Of a stretch of 64,000 nt of DNA, positions 1-8,071 are shown in pieces. The DNA is from Actinomycetes bacterium. Its GTDB lineage: Bacteria > Actinomycetota > Acidimicrobiia > Acidimicrobiales > Bog-793. Position 1 is the first letter of the stretch. Each line of letters starts with the position of its first letter. The position numbers were made by a program, and so were the translations under genes. The stretch lies in assembly GCA_021798985.1 (NCBI GenBank), contig JAJZBI010000004.1:62001-126000 (forward strand). Reading direction: 5' to 3'. The notes under the pieces were generated by a model. That model worked only from the letters and a program-made list of their open reading frames with translations, searched no databases and was not told where the DNA came from.

Positions 1-2
1 GC

Positions 3-1487
3 GTCGTCCGTGACCTCTCGGCGATGTTCGACAAGCAGGTCCGCCTGGAGATGGAAGGTGGGGAGACCGAGCTCGACCGCTCGCTGCTCGAAGCGGTGAA
101 GGACCCGCTCACCCACCTCGTCCGCAACGCCATCGACCACGGCCTCGAGACGCCCGAGCGCCGGCGCGCCGCGGGCAAGAGCGAGACCGGGACGATGACG
201 CTGCGCGCGTATCACGAGGGCGGCCAGGTCGTCTTGGAGGTCGCCGACGACGGCGCCGGCATCGACCCGCAAAAGATCGCCGCCGTCGCCCTCGAGCGCC
301 AGGTCGTCACCAGCGCGGAGCTCAACCAGATGTCCGAGCGCGAGCTCGTCGACCTCGTCTTCCGCCCCGGCTTTTCCACCGCGAAGGCCGTCACCAACGT
401 CTCGGGCCGCGGGGTCGGCATGGACGTCGTGCGCACCAACGTCGAGCGCATCGGCGGCACGATCGACCTCTTGTCGACCCCCGGAGCGGGCACGACCTTC
501 CGGGTGAAGATCCCCCTCACCTTGGCCATCGTCCCCGCCCTGCTCGTCGGGTGCCGCTCCCAGCGCTACGCCATCCCCCAGGCGAACCTGCTCGAGCTCG
601 TGCAGCTGCGACCCGAGGAGGCCGGCACGCACCTCGAGCGGATCGAGGGCGCCACCGTCTACCGCCTGCGCGGCAAGCTCTTGCCGCTCGTGCGCCTCGA
701 GGAGGTGCTCGGCTTCGCCCCTGAGGCGACGGCCCTGCGCCGGGCGGCCGGTGACGACCTCGACGTCGCGCTGACGAGCGGCGAGGCAACGACGATCGTC
801 GTCGTCCAGTCCGACGACCTCCTCTTGGGCGTCGTCGTCGACGACGTCTTTGGCACCGAGGAGATCGTCGTCAAGCCGCTCGGCCAGCACGTCAAGCAGA
901 TCCCGGTCTTCGCCGGGGCCACCATCCTCGGCGACGGCGGCGTGGCACTGATCTTGGACGTGCCGGGGTTGGCGGCGGCCGCCCAGGTGCACGAGGTCTC
1001 CCGCAACGTGGCGGCCGCCCAGGCCGCCCGCGACCTCGGCGGCCAGACGCTGCGCGCCGAACAGAGCACCTTCGTGCTTTTGCGGGTCGGCGCCGAGCGC
1101 CAGGTGGCCGTTCCGCTCACCTCGGTCTCGCGCCTCGAAGAGGCCGCCGCCGACGCCATCGAGCACGCCGGCGGGCGCCTCGTGCTGCAATACCGCGGCG
1201 AGCTCTTGCCGCTGGTGCGCCTCGAGGAGGTGCTCGGCGAGCCGCCGGCCGCCACCGCAGGGGCCCGCGAGGGCGGTGTCCCGCTCGTCGTCTACTCCGA
1301 CGGCGAGCGCCACCTCGGACTGGTGGCGAGCGAGATCCTCGACATCGTCGAGGGGGTCTTCGACGTCCGCCAGGTCGGGGCGAGCAGCGCGATCGTGGGC
1401 TCGACCGTCGTCAACGGGCACGCCACCGACGTCCTCGACGTGCGCGCCGCGCTCGAGCTCACCGAAGGGAGCAGCCGTGTCGCTTGA
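3..1487 (+). CDS. cheA: Chemotaxis histidine kinase CheA, C-terminal part with two CheW-like domains
   Basis: The window opens inside this gene, so the phosphotransfer domain and most of the dimerisation region lie upstream; the frame is open from base 3. In the visible part the HATPase N box is HLVRNAIDHG (about residue 38), followed by DDGAGI and GRGVGMD. Two CheW-like regulatory domains follow in series (about 172-319 and 351-492), each containing LLPLVRLEEVLG. Most CheA proteins carry one such domain. CheA passes phosphate to CheY and CheB in receptor arrays at the membrane. Its stop codon lies inside cheW, so translation is probably coupled. The family assignment is secure; the function of the second CheW domain is unknown. 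Confidence 0.95.
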   Translation, partial: VVRDLSAMFDKQVRLEMEGGETELDRSLLEAVKDPLTHLVRNAIDHGLETPERRRAAGKSETGTMTLRAYHEGGQVVLEVADDGAGIDPQKIAAVALERQVVTSAELNQMSERELVDLVFRPGFSTAKAVTNVSGRGVGMDVVRTNVERIGGTIDLLSTPGAGTTFRVKIPLTLAIVPALLVGCRSQRYAIPQANLLELVQLRPEEAGTHLERIEGATVYRLRGKLLPLVRLEEVLGFAPEATALRRAAGDDLDVALTSGEATTIVVVQSDDLLLGVVVDDVFGTEEIVVKPLGQHVKQIPVFAGATILGDGGVALILDVPGLAAAAQVHEVSRNVAAAQAARDLGGQTLRAEQSTFVLLRVGAERQVAVPLTSVSRLEEAAADAIEHAGGRLVLQYRGELLPLVRLEEVLGEPPAATAGAREGGVPLVVYSDGERHLGLVASEILDIVEGVFDVRQVGASSAIVGSTVVNGHATDVLDVRAALELTEGSSRVA

Positions 1488-1965
1488 GGAAGCGGTCATC
1501 TCCGCCGATGCCCAGCAGTACTGCACCTTTCGCGTCGACCACCTCTTGATCGGCGTCGAGGTCTGGCGAGTCCAAGAGGTCATCCGCCACCAGCCGATGA
1601 CCCTCGTGCCGCTCGCACCCCCCGAGGTGCGCGGCCTGATCAACCTGCGCGGCCAGATCGTCACCACGATCGACGTGCGCCACTGGCTGCGCCTCGAGCC
1701 CCGAGACGACGGCGGCCAGGCGATGAATGCCGTGCTGCGCCTCGACGACGAGGCGGTCAGCTTGCTCGTCGACGAGGCGGGCGAGGTGGTCTCGCCTGCC
1801 CGCGACACCTTTGAGCCGCTCCCGCCCACCGCCTCCGAGCGCATCCGGCGCCTCTTCAGCGGCACCTACAAGCTGCCCGAGCACCTGTTGCTCGTCCTCG
1901 ACACGACGGCGATCTCGACCATCACGTCGGGACAGCGCGACGCCGCACTGCGCAGGCCCGCATGA
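1477..1965 (+). CDS. cheW: Chemotaxis adaptor CheW
   Basis: This 162-residue protein matches the usual length of CheW, the SH3-like adaptor that couples chemoreceptors to CheA. The family core is visible as VWRVQEVI near the N-terminus and PPEVRGLINLRGQIVTTID in the middle. I chose the GTG at 1477 because a purine-rich GAAGGGA lies 6 bases upstream and the reading frame further upstream is the shadow of cheA. The gene overlaps the end of cheA by 11 bases and its stop overlaps the cheB start (ATGA), so it sits in the middle of a translationally coupled che operon. No unusual residues are apparent. Confidence 0.93.
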   Translation: MSLEEAVISADAQQYCTFRVDHLLIGVEVWRVQEVIRHQPMTLVPLAPPEVRGLINLRGQIVTTIDVRHWLRLEPRDDGGQAMNAVLRLDDEAVSLLVDEAGEVVSPARDTFEPLPPTASERIRRLFSGTYKLPEHLLLVLDTTAISTITSGQRDAALRRPA

Positions 1966-3077
1966 CAGGCCCGACGGGCGCCGCCCCCATCGAGGTCATG
2001 GTCGTCGACGACTCGGCCGTGATCCGGCGCTTTGTCACCGAGGTGCTGACCGCCGAGCCCGACATCGTGGTGAACCAGACGGCCCAGAACGGCCAGCTCG
2101 CGCTGGCGCGCCTCGAGGCGCACCAGCCCGACGTGGTCATCTTGGACATCGAGATGCCCGTCCTCGACGGCCTATCCACCCTCGAGCAGCTGCGCAAGGC
2201 CTGGCCGGACCTTCCCGTCGTGATGTTCAGTACCCTCACGACCCGGGGCGCGAGCGCCACGCTCGACGCCCTGGCGCTCGGGGCCACCGACTACGTGTCC
2301 AAGCCATCGCGCCTCGGCGATATTGAGACGGCCCGCGCCGTCGTCGCCGCCGAGCTCGTGCCGGTGGTCCGCTCCTGCGCGGCGGTGCGCCGGTCACGCC
2401 TCAGTTACGCCAAGCGGACAAGCGCCCCCGCCCCGACGGCCCCGCCCGTGCCGGCGCGGCCCTTGGCCCGCCCGGGCCGCCGCAGCCGCGCCGAGGTGCT
2501 CGTCATCGCCTCGTCGACCGGGGGACCGCACGCCCTCGGCGAGGTGATCCCCAAGCTGCCGGCGACCTTGCCGGTGCCCGTCCTCGTCGTCCAGCACATG
2601 CCCGAGCTGTTCACCGAGCTGCTCGCGGATCGCCTCCAGGCGCGCTCGGCCTTAACGGTGCACCACGGCGCCGATGGCATGGCCGTCGAGCCGGGCAACG
2701 TCTACGTTGCCCCCGGTGGCAAGCACCTGTTCGTCCGCCGCGCGGGGCCGCTGTGCGTGCTTGGCACGAACGACGACCCGCCGGAGAACTCCGTCCGGCC
2801 CGCCGCGGACGTCTTGTTCCGCAGCGCCGCCGCGCACTTCGGCGCCGGCGTGGTCGGGCTCGTCCTCACCGGCATGGGCTGTGATGGCCTCGCCGGGTCG
2901 CGGGCGATCCGTGAGGCCGGGGGCTGTGTCTATGTCCAAGATGAGGCGTCGTCGGTGGTCTGGGGAATGCCCGGGTCGGTCGCGAAGGAAGGCTTGGCCG
3001 AAGCCGCGATCCCGCTCGGGGAGATCGCCGGCGTCCTCACCCAACAGCTGCAAAGAGCAAGCGAGGTAGTTGCGTGA
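1962..3077 (+). CDS. cheB: Chemotaxis response regulator methylesterase CheB
   Basis: CheB removes methyl groups from receptor glutamates (and can deamidate glutamines), giving adaptation. An N-terminal receiver domain (about 1-125) carries the acidic pair in VVDDSAV, the phospho-acceptor in ILDIEMP (about residue 61) and the lysine of VSKPSR. After a proline-rich linker (about 145-170) comes the methylesterase domain. Its catalytic serine is in SSTGGPHAL (about 184), the histidine in QHMP (about 211) and the aspartate in GMGCDG (about 305). All three are present, so the enzyme should be active. The ATG overlaps the cheW stop and the gene end overlaps the cheR GTG (GTGA). Confidence 0.96.
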   Translation: MTGPTGAAPIEVMVVDDSAVIRRFVTEVLTAEPDIVVNQTAQNGQLALARLEAHQPDVVILDIEMPVLDGLSTLEQLRKAWPDLPVVMFSTLTTRGASATLDALALGATDYVSKPSRLGDIETARAVVAAELVPVVRSCAAVRRSRLSYAKRTSAPAPTAPPVPARPLARPGRRSRAEVLVIASSTGGPHALGEVIPKLPATLPVPVLVVQHMPELFTELLADRLQARSALTVHHGADGMAVEPGNVYVAPGGKHLFVRRAGPLCVLGTNDDPPENSVRPAADVLFRSAAAHFGAGVVGLVLTGMGCDGLAGSRAIREAGGCVYVQDEASSVVWGMPGSVAKEGLAEAAIPLGEIAGVLTQQLQRASEVVA

Positions 3078-3904
3078 CCCTCACCGAGCGGGAAGAGGAC
3101 GCATTCCCCTTCTTCCAGGACTACATCTTCGCCAAATCGGCGATCGTGCTCACCGACGAGAAGCGCTACCTCGTCGAGACGCGCCTCGCCCCGGTCGTCC
3201 AGCAGGCCAACCTGCGCTGCCTCGGGGACCTGATGCGGGCGCTCATGCGGGGCGACCGCCAGCTTGAGACCGCGGTCGTCGACGCCATGACGACCAATGA
3301 GACCTCGTGGTTTCGCGACAACTCCCCCTTCGAGGCGCTGCGCGCGCACGTGCTGCCCGAGCGCATCACGGCCAACAGCGCGCGCCGGGCGCTGTCGATC
3401 TGGAGCGCGGCGTGCTCGACCGGCCAGGAGCCCTACAGCATCGCGATGATCCTCGAGGCGCACTTCCCCGAGCTGTCGGGATGGAACGTCGAGATCCTCG
3501 CCACCGACTTGTCGCAGAGCGCGCTCGAAAAGGCGCGCCAGGGGCGCTTCTCCTCGCTTGAGATCAACCGCGGCCTGCCCGCCGCGCACCTCTTGCAGTA
3601 CTTCAGCCGGGACGGAGCGCACTTCCAGATCAACGACGCGCTGAAGCGCCGCGTCCGCTTCCAGCAGCTCAACTTGGCCCAGGCCTGGCCGGTGATCCCG
3701 CCCCAGGACGTCATCTTGTTGCGCAACGTCCTCATCTACTTCGACGCGCCGACGCGCCAGCGAATCCTCGCCGGAGTGCGCGCCAACCTCCGGCCCGGTG
3801 GCTTCTTGCTGCTCGGCGCCGCAGAGACGACCCGCGAGCTCGTCGAGGGCTTCGTCCCGATCAGCGTCGCCCGCACCACCGTCTATCAGCTCAAGGAGAT
3901 CTGA
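3074..3904 (+). CDS. cheR: Chemotaxis protein methyltransferase CheR
   Basis: CheR uses S-adenosylmethionine to methylate receptor glutamates and opposes CheB. The 276-residue length is typical. An N-terminal helical domain with the family motif TTNETSWFRD (about 74-83) precedes the SAM-binding domain with WSAACSTGQEPYS (about 111-123). The acidic residue ending the second strand is in ILATDLSQ, and LLRNVLIYF closes the fold. I chose the GTG that overlaps the cheB stop (GTGA); no better start is visible. The end overlaps the next ATG by one base. Neither chemoreceptor in the window ends in the NWETF tether known from enterobacterial receptors, so docking is probably tether-independent (inference). 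Confidence 0.95.
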   Translation: MTLTEREEDAFPFFQDYIFAKSAIVLTDEKRYLVETRLAPVVQQANLRCLGDLMRALMRGDRQLETAVVDAMTTNETSWFRDNSPFEALRAHVLPERITANSARRALSIWSAACSTGQEPYSIAMILEAHFPELSGWNVEILATDLSQSALEKARQGRFSSLEINRGLPAAHLLQYFSRDGAHFQINDALKRRVRFQQLNLAQAWPVIPPQDVILLRNVLIYFDAPTRQRILAGVRANLRPGGFLLLGAAETTRELVEGFVPISVARTTVYQLKEI

Positions 3905-4308
3905 TGCGCGCCCTCGTAGTCGACGACTCCCGCGCGATGCGGGCGTTGCTCACCAACATCTTGCGGGGCATCGGCGCCGAGGTGGTCCAGGCGACCGATG
4001 GGCGCGACGCCCTCGAGCAGCTGCGCCGCACCGACGCGCTCCCCGACCTCGTGCTCATCGACTGGCACATGCCCGAGATGAACGGGCTCGAGCTCGTCAA
4101 GGCGGTCCGCAAGGATCCGGCCTGGAAGCCGATGACCTTGATGATGGTCACGACCGAGAGCGAGCACGAGAACATGGTGCGGGCGCTGCTCGCGGGTGCC
4201 GATGAGTACCTCATCAAGCCCTTCACGCCCGATGCGCTGCTCGAGAAGCTCAACCTTCTCGGCGTGCCCGTGCCCGAACAGGCCCTCGCGGCCGTGACCG
4301 GAGGCTGA
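3904..4308 (+). CDS. cheY: CheY-type single-domain response regulator
   Basis: This 134-residue protein is a stand-alone receiver domain. The acidic pocket is in VVDDSRAM, the phospho-acceptor aspartate in LIDWHMPEMNG (about 52), the conserved threonine in VTTESE (about 83) and the lysine in LIKPFT (about 104). Phosphorylated by CheA, CheY normally binds the flagellar switch. Its place between cheR and a CheX-type phosphatase gene supports the CheY role over a generic regulator. The ATG shares one base with the cheR stop. Confidence 0.93.
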   Translation: MRALVVDDSRAMRALLTNILRGIGAEVVQATDGRDALEQLRRTDALPDLVLIDWHMPEMNGLELVKAVRKDPAWKPMTLMMVTTESEHENMVRALLAGADEYLIKPFTPDALLEKLNLLGVPVPEQALAAVTGG

Positions 4309-4311
4309 GCC

Positions 4312-4788
4312 GTGCTGTTGTCCGAATTGATCGGCCCCGAGACGATCGAGGAGATCGCGCACCAGCTCTGGGCGTCCCTCGTGCCCACCGAGGGCGTCCT
4401 CGTGCCGAGCGCCTGCGCGCTCGCGCACCTCCATCGGGCGAGCGGCCGGATCACCGCCGCCGTCTCGATCAGCGGCTCGTGCGACGGGACCGTCGAGCTT
4501 GCCTGCTCCGAGCCCCTCGGTCGCGCCATCGCGGCCTTCATGTTCGGCCTTCCCGAGGCCGACCTCGACGAGGCGGCGGTCACCGACGCCGTCGGCGAGC
4601 TGGCGAACATCGTCGGCGGGAACGTGAAGAGCTTGCTGCCGCCCCCGACGAGCCTGTCGATCCCGATCGTCACGACCGGGCCGACCGCCTCCGACGAAGG
4701 TCGCACCGCTTCGTGCGCCGTCGGCTTTGACTTCCTCGGTGAGCCCGCGCTCGTGCTCGTCCGGGACGCCAGCCTGGCGCCGGCCTGA
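4312..4788 (+). CDS. cheX: CheX-type CheY-phosphate phosphatase
   Basis: This 158-residue protein belongs to the CheC/CheX/FliY superfamily that dephosphorylates CheY-P. The hallmark E-x-x-N motif is seen once, in DAVGELANIVGGNVK (about 92-106), with an IVTTG strand downstream. A single motif and the short length fit CheX better than CheC, which has two motifs. Three bases separate it from cheY, so it is the last gene of the coupled operon. No cheZ-like or cheD-like gene is seen. A GTG at 4312 is the only start that fits the spacing. Confidence 0.85.
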   Translation: MLLSELIGPETIEEIAHQLWASLVPTEGVLVPSACALAHLHRASGRITAAVSISGSCDGTVELACSEPLGRAIAAFMFGLPEADLDEAAVTDAVGELANIVGGNVKSLLPPPTSLSIPIVTTGPTASDEGRTASCAVGFDFLGEPALVLVRDASLAPA

Positions 4789-4795
4789 GCACCCA

Positions 4796-4811
4796 GCGCC
4801 CGCCCGGGCGC
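4796..4811 (+). terminator. Short GC-rich hairpin after the che operon
   Basis: A perfect 7-bp stem (GCGCCCG / CGGGCGC) with a 2-base spacer starts 8 bases after the cheX stop. There is no T tract, so it may be a weak terminator or an mRNA-end stabiliser. The rest of the 217-base gap up to 5005 shows nothing else convincing. Confidence 0.35.
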
Positions 4812-5005
4812 CGCAGCACCGCATCGCCAGCCGCCGCCGTGAACAAGGCCGCAGGGCGACCGGCCCCTGCGGCCCGCGCCACGTTGGTGCGACATGAGGA
4901 CCGCACGCGGCTCGCGGTCTTCGCCACGCGCCGGCGCAGCGGCCACAATGGCACCGTCGCGAGCCAACCCGCCGCGGGCAGGCCGGCGAGCGGCAGGGGG
5001 CGGCC

Positions 5006-5820
5006 ATGGCGGCGCGACGCGATCGAGCCGATCCGACGGCACCATCGCGCAACAGCGTGGTCGACGACCCCGCGGACGGCTGGTTCCCCGAGAGCGCTGC
5101 CACGACCTACGACGCGCCGGGCGGCGCGAACGCCCCCGAGGTGGTCCTGCCGGCGCTGCAGCTCCTCGAGGCACTTGCAGACGGCGGTCCGGCGCTTGAA
5201 CTCGCCGTCGGGACCGGCCGCATCCCCGCCCCGCTGGCGTGCCGGGGGCTTTCGCTGAGCGGTATCGAGCTCAGCCGGGCGATGGCGGCGCGCATCGCCG
5301 ACAAACCCGGAGGCGAGCGGGTCGCCGTCACGATCAGCGACATGACCACGGCGCGGGTCGCCGGCGAGTTCTCCCTCGTCTCCCTCGCCTTCAACACGAT
5401 CTGCAATGTTCTCACCCAGGCTGACGAGGCGGAGGTGTTCGCCAACGCGGCCGCCCACCTGCGCCCCGCCGGCCGCTTGCTCATCGAGGTCGGCGTGCCC
5501 GACCTGCGCCGGCTCCCTCCCGGCCAGGACGCCGTGCCCTTCGCGCTCGGAATCGGCCCAGGGGGGACCAGCGGCTCGGCGGGCATCGAGTCCTGCGACG
5601 TCGTGCACCAGACCTTCACCTCGACCCATATCACCGTGTCCCCCGGCGGCGCGAGCCGCTTTCGCACCACCCCTTCCGCTAGCGCTGGCCGAGCGAGCTC
5701 GACTTGATGGCGCGCTGTTCGGGGATGACCCTCGAGCACCGCTACGGCAGCTTTGACCGCTCGGCCTTCACCGCCGCCAGCACCACGCACGCCTCGATCT
5801 GGAGGAAGGACCCGAGCTGA
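5006..5820 (+). pseudogene. Class I SAM-dependent methyltransferase, frameshifted
   Basis: The first 220 or so codons encode a Rossmann methyltransferase. The SAM-binding glycine motif is ALELAVGTGRI (about 63-73), the acidic strand end is SLSGIELS, and a later strand is GRLLIEVGVPDL. After RFRTTP near 5672 the frame is lost and the reading would end at 5707. In the +1 frame the family-like C-terminus continues to 5820 (PSELDLMAR, LEHRYGSFDRSAF, STTHASIWRKD). That frame contains one TAG at 5680-5682, directly at the junction. At least one indel and one nonsense change (or one compound error) therefore separate the halves. It could be a decayed gene or a sequencing error. The substrate is unknown. 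Confidence 0.75.
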
Positions 5821-5841
5821 GCGACACCGGCACCAGATGGG

Positions 5842-7599
5842 CTAACGGGCAACCAGGGCGTCGCGCAGCATCCGTGCGGGGTCGTCGAACCACTCCTCAA
5901 AGCGCGCCCCGCGCCCGAGCAGGCTGATCGCCTCGAGCGGCCCGGCGATGTCGACGGGGCGGCGGGCGGCGAGCGAGGCGAGGACGGCGAGGTAGAGGTA
6001 GTCGGGGTGGGAGGGGAAGTCGCGCGCGAAGGCGGCCGCCACCTCGAAGGCATCGGCCGGCCGGCTGGCCGCCAAGAGCGCCAGCACGACCCAGCGCCCG
6101 AGGACGGCGTGCTCGGCGCGCGGGGAGCGCTCGAGGAGGCCGGTGAGGGACGCCAGCGCCTCCTCGCCGCGGCCGAGGCGCAGCTGCTCGAGCGCTGGCT
6201 GGTAGGGGGCGTCCTCGACGGGCCGATCCGATCGCGCCGGGAAGTAGGCGCGCGCCACACCGCCGCGCCACGGCCCGCGCCGGGCCACCACCTTCCAGCG
6301 CACGACGCGGTAGCCGTCGAGCGCGGGCTGGGACACCGGGATGGCGAGTGCCTCGGCCGGGCAGCTGGGAAGGCGGCACCGCAGCAGCGCCTCGTGGCTC
6401 GGTTCCTCGAGCGCGATCCCCTCGAGGTCGAGCTCCATCGGTGGCGGCGGGTGATCCGCCTCGAGGACGAGGGCCTCCTCGGCGGTCTCTTGGTAGTGCT
6501 GGAGCACCTGGGGCGCCTGCACCGTCCAGGCGTGGCGCTGGGCCGTCCGGCTCGCCTCGAGCGCCAGGCGCACGGCGAGGGTCGGGTCGTCGAGCAGCCG
6601 GCGCACGGCAGTGATCAGCGCGTCGATGTCGCCGATCGGCGCCATCAAGACGTCCTTGCCGTGTCGGCACCACGACAGGGCCGCGTCGGTCGCGGTGGTC
6701 ACGACCGGCGTGCCGACCGCCATCGCCTTCAAGGGGGCGAGCGGGCTCGCCGCGTCGCGCGAGCAAGACACGCAGACCGTGGCGTCCCGGTAGCGCTGGA
6801 TGAGCTCCTCGCGCGTCGGCGCCACGACGACCTCGCCGCCGACGTCAACGCCCGGGGAGATCGAGGTGATGAGGACCGGGTGGACTTCGGGATGGCTCTC
6901 CCCGATCGCCGCGATGATCGCCCGGGCGTCCTCGAGCGCCCAGGTCCGCGGGCCGTCCCAGCCCAAGAGCAACAGCGTGGCGCCACCGGCGCGGGGCCGG
7001 GGCGGCTGGAAGAAGGTGGCGTCCACGGCCGGCGCGAGCTGCCGGGCGCGCACCCCGAATCGGTCCGACAGCGCCCGGCGCGCCGCGCCACCGAGCGCGA
7101 AGACGCCGTGCGCGCCGGTCACCGAGGCGCGCACCAGCGCTTGGAGGGGCTCAGAGACCGGGTCGTAGAGGTGGAACTCGCCCTGCTCGAGGTAGACGAC
7201 CGGGGCGAGCGCCAGCTGGCGCGCCGGCAGCACGAACTCCCAGTGGCCGGCGACGATCAGGTCACAGGGCGGCACGGCGTCGCACATCGGCTCGCCGAAG
7301 GGCACCTGGACGTAGTCGAGGGCGAGGGGGAACCACGAGGGCGAGGGGAAGCGGGAGATGACGGTGACCTTGGCGCCACTTCGCGCCAGCTCGTTCGCCT
7401 GCTCGAGCAGCACCCCGGCCCCGCCGCCGACCTCGACGCGCGACAACAGGTAGGTGAGGTGCCACGTCGCGGCCTTTGAGGCGAGCGCCGGGGGCCGGCG
7501 CGGCGGCGGCAACGGGAGGTCGACGAGGGCGGCGGCCGCCATCAAGTCGGTGACGCGCGCTGCGGCGACGACGTCCGCGGGTCCGGGCAGCCCCGTCAT
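5842..7599 (-). CDS. GT4-type glycosyltransferase with C-terminal TPR-like tail
   Basis: This 585-residue protein has a GT-B fold. The N-terminal acceptor-side Rossmann core has GAGVLLEQANELARSGAKV, and the donor-binding half has SPLAPLKAMAVGTPVVTTAT followed by KDVLMAPIGDID, typical of glycosyltransferase family 4. About 190 extra C-terminal residues include an alanine/leucine-rich helical stretch resembling TPR helices (LGRGEEALASLTGLLER, ASRPADAFEVAAAFARDFP). I start at the ATG at 7599; the frame stays open upstream, but that part is low-complexity arginine-rich sequence without family similarity. It is transcribed against its neighbours, between the che operon and fliA. A role in glycosylating flagellin or surface polysaccharide is inference. 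Confidence 0.8.
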   Translation of the reverse strand: MTGLPGPADVVAAARVTDLMAAAALVDLPLPPPRRPPALASKAATWHLTYLLSRVEVGGGAGVLLEQANELARSGAKVTVISRFPSPSWFPLALDYVQVPFGEPMCDAVPPCDLIVAGHWEFVLPARQLALAPVVYLEQGEFHLYDPVSEPLQALVRASVTGAHGVFALGGAARRALSDRFGVRARQLAPAVDATFFQPPRPRAGGATLLLLGWDGPRTWALEDARAIIAAIGESHPEVHPVLITSISPGVDVGGEVVVAPTREELIQRYRDATVCVSCSRDAASPLAPLKAMAVGTPVVTTATDAALSWCRHGKDVLMAPIGDIDALITAVRRLLDDPTLAVRLALEASRTAQRHAWTVQAPQVLQHYQETAEEALVLEADHPPPPMELDLEGIALEEPSHEALLRCRLPSCPAEALAIPVSQPALDGYRVVRWKVVARRGPWRGGVARAYFPARSDRPVEDAPYQPALEQLRLGRGEEALASLTGLLERSPRAEHAVLGRWVVLALLAASRPADAFEVAAAFARDFPSHPDYLYLAVLASLAARRPVDIAGPLEAISLLGRGARFEEWFDDPARMLRDALVAR

Positions 7600-7725
7600 C
7601 ACGCCGCCTCGCCCGCTGGCGATGGCGACATCTCCTACCTCCAGGTCGATCGGGCCCGTCCCGCCACTTGTGTTACGGCCCCGTGGTCGCCTCCTTTTAA
7701 CACGCCGCGGGGCGCTCCGGCGCTT

Positions 7726-7766
7726 CCACCACGCAGTGTGGCGAAGCGCTCCACCACGTAGCGTGG
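7726..7766. promoter_or_regulatory. Two tandem 13-bp palindromes upstream of the glycosyltransferase and fliA
   Basis: Two near-identical 16-base repeats start at 7726 and 7751, exactly 25 bases apart. Each contains a dyad: CCACGCAGTGTGG at 7729-7741 (imperfect) and CCACGTAGCGTGG at 7754-7766 (perfect 5-bp arms, 3-base centre). They lie about 130 bases upstream of the glycosyltransferase start and 300 bases upstream of fliA. Paired operator sites for a dimeric regulator are the simplest reading. The regulator is not known. Confidence 0.5.
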
Positions 7767-7902
7767 TTACGCGAGGACCGAGGTGGCGGGCCATTTTCTG
7801 GTTGCTTGTTCTGATTGTCCTGACCTACCGGCGCCCGCGCGCGGCCGCATCTGGGTAGCCCCGGCGTGCCCGAGCGGGCGCACAACTTGCGCGCACTCGC
7901 CG

Positions 7903-7931
7903 GTTCGTTCCCTCACGAACAGGAAATTTCC
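7903..7931. repeat. Adjacent inverted repeats upstream of the fliA promoter
   Basis: A 6-bp stem (GTTCGT at 7903-7908, ACGAAC at 7915-7920) is followed at once by the perfect 10-bp palindrome GGAAATTTCC (7922-7931). The palindrome ends three bases before the proposed -35 box of fliA, where an activator or repressor would bind. The AT-rich palindrome stands out in this GC-rich sequence. Confidence 0.4.
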
Positions 7932-7933
7932 AG

Positions 7934-7962
7934 TTGCGCATGCCCGATCGGCTGGCTAGTTT
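7934..7962 (+). promoter_or_regulatory. Candidate housekeeping promoter of fliA
   Basis: TTGCGC (7934-7939), a 17-base spacer and TAGTTT (7957-7962) fit a vegetative sigma promoter pointing at fliA. Transcription would start near 7969, leaving a leader of about 100 bases that contains the hairpin described at 7972-8033. No flagellar-sigma-type promoter was recognised in front of the gene. Confidence 0.45.
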
Positions 7963-7971
7963 CTGCCCGAC

Positions 7972-8033
7972 GGTTCACCGCCGCTTATCGGCCGGGACGA
8001 CCGATTGCTGAACCCAGCGGCCGAAGTTTTTTT
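7972..8033 (+). promoter_or_regulatory. Terminator-like attenuator in the fliA leader
   Basis: A stem TCGGCCG (7988-7994) / CGGCCGA (8018-8024) is followed by AG and seven T residues (8027-8033), the layout of an intrinsic terminator, only 38 bases before the fliA start codon. The loop is long (23 bases). An upstream GGTTCA (7972-7977) can pair with TGAACC (8009-8014) inside that loop. The two pairings cross, so they exclude each other or form a pseudoknot. This resembles a terminator/antiterminator switch; the ligand or factor is unknown and no known riboswitch class was recognised. Confidence 0.5.
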
Positions 8034-8071
8034 CGCCACTGGTCGTTAGGGCCGACGAAGAGGTGCGTGAG

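Noticed and set aside
7985-7992. TTATCGGC, the reverse complement of the enterobacterial sigma-28 -10 sequence
   Set aside because: It would point away from fliA, has no matching -35 element at the right distance on the minus strand, and overlaps the attenuator stem.
7940-8071. Possible cyclic-di-GMP riboswitch in front of fliA
   Set aside because: The conserved GEMM core and tetraloop receptor sequences are not present; only the terminator-like stem is supported.
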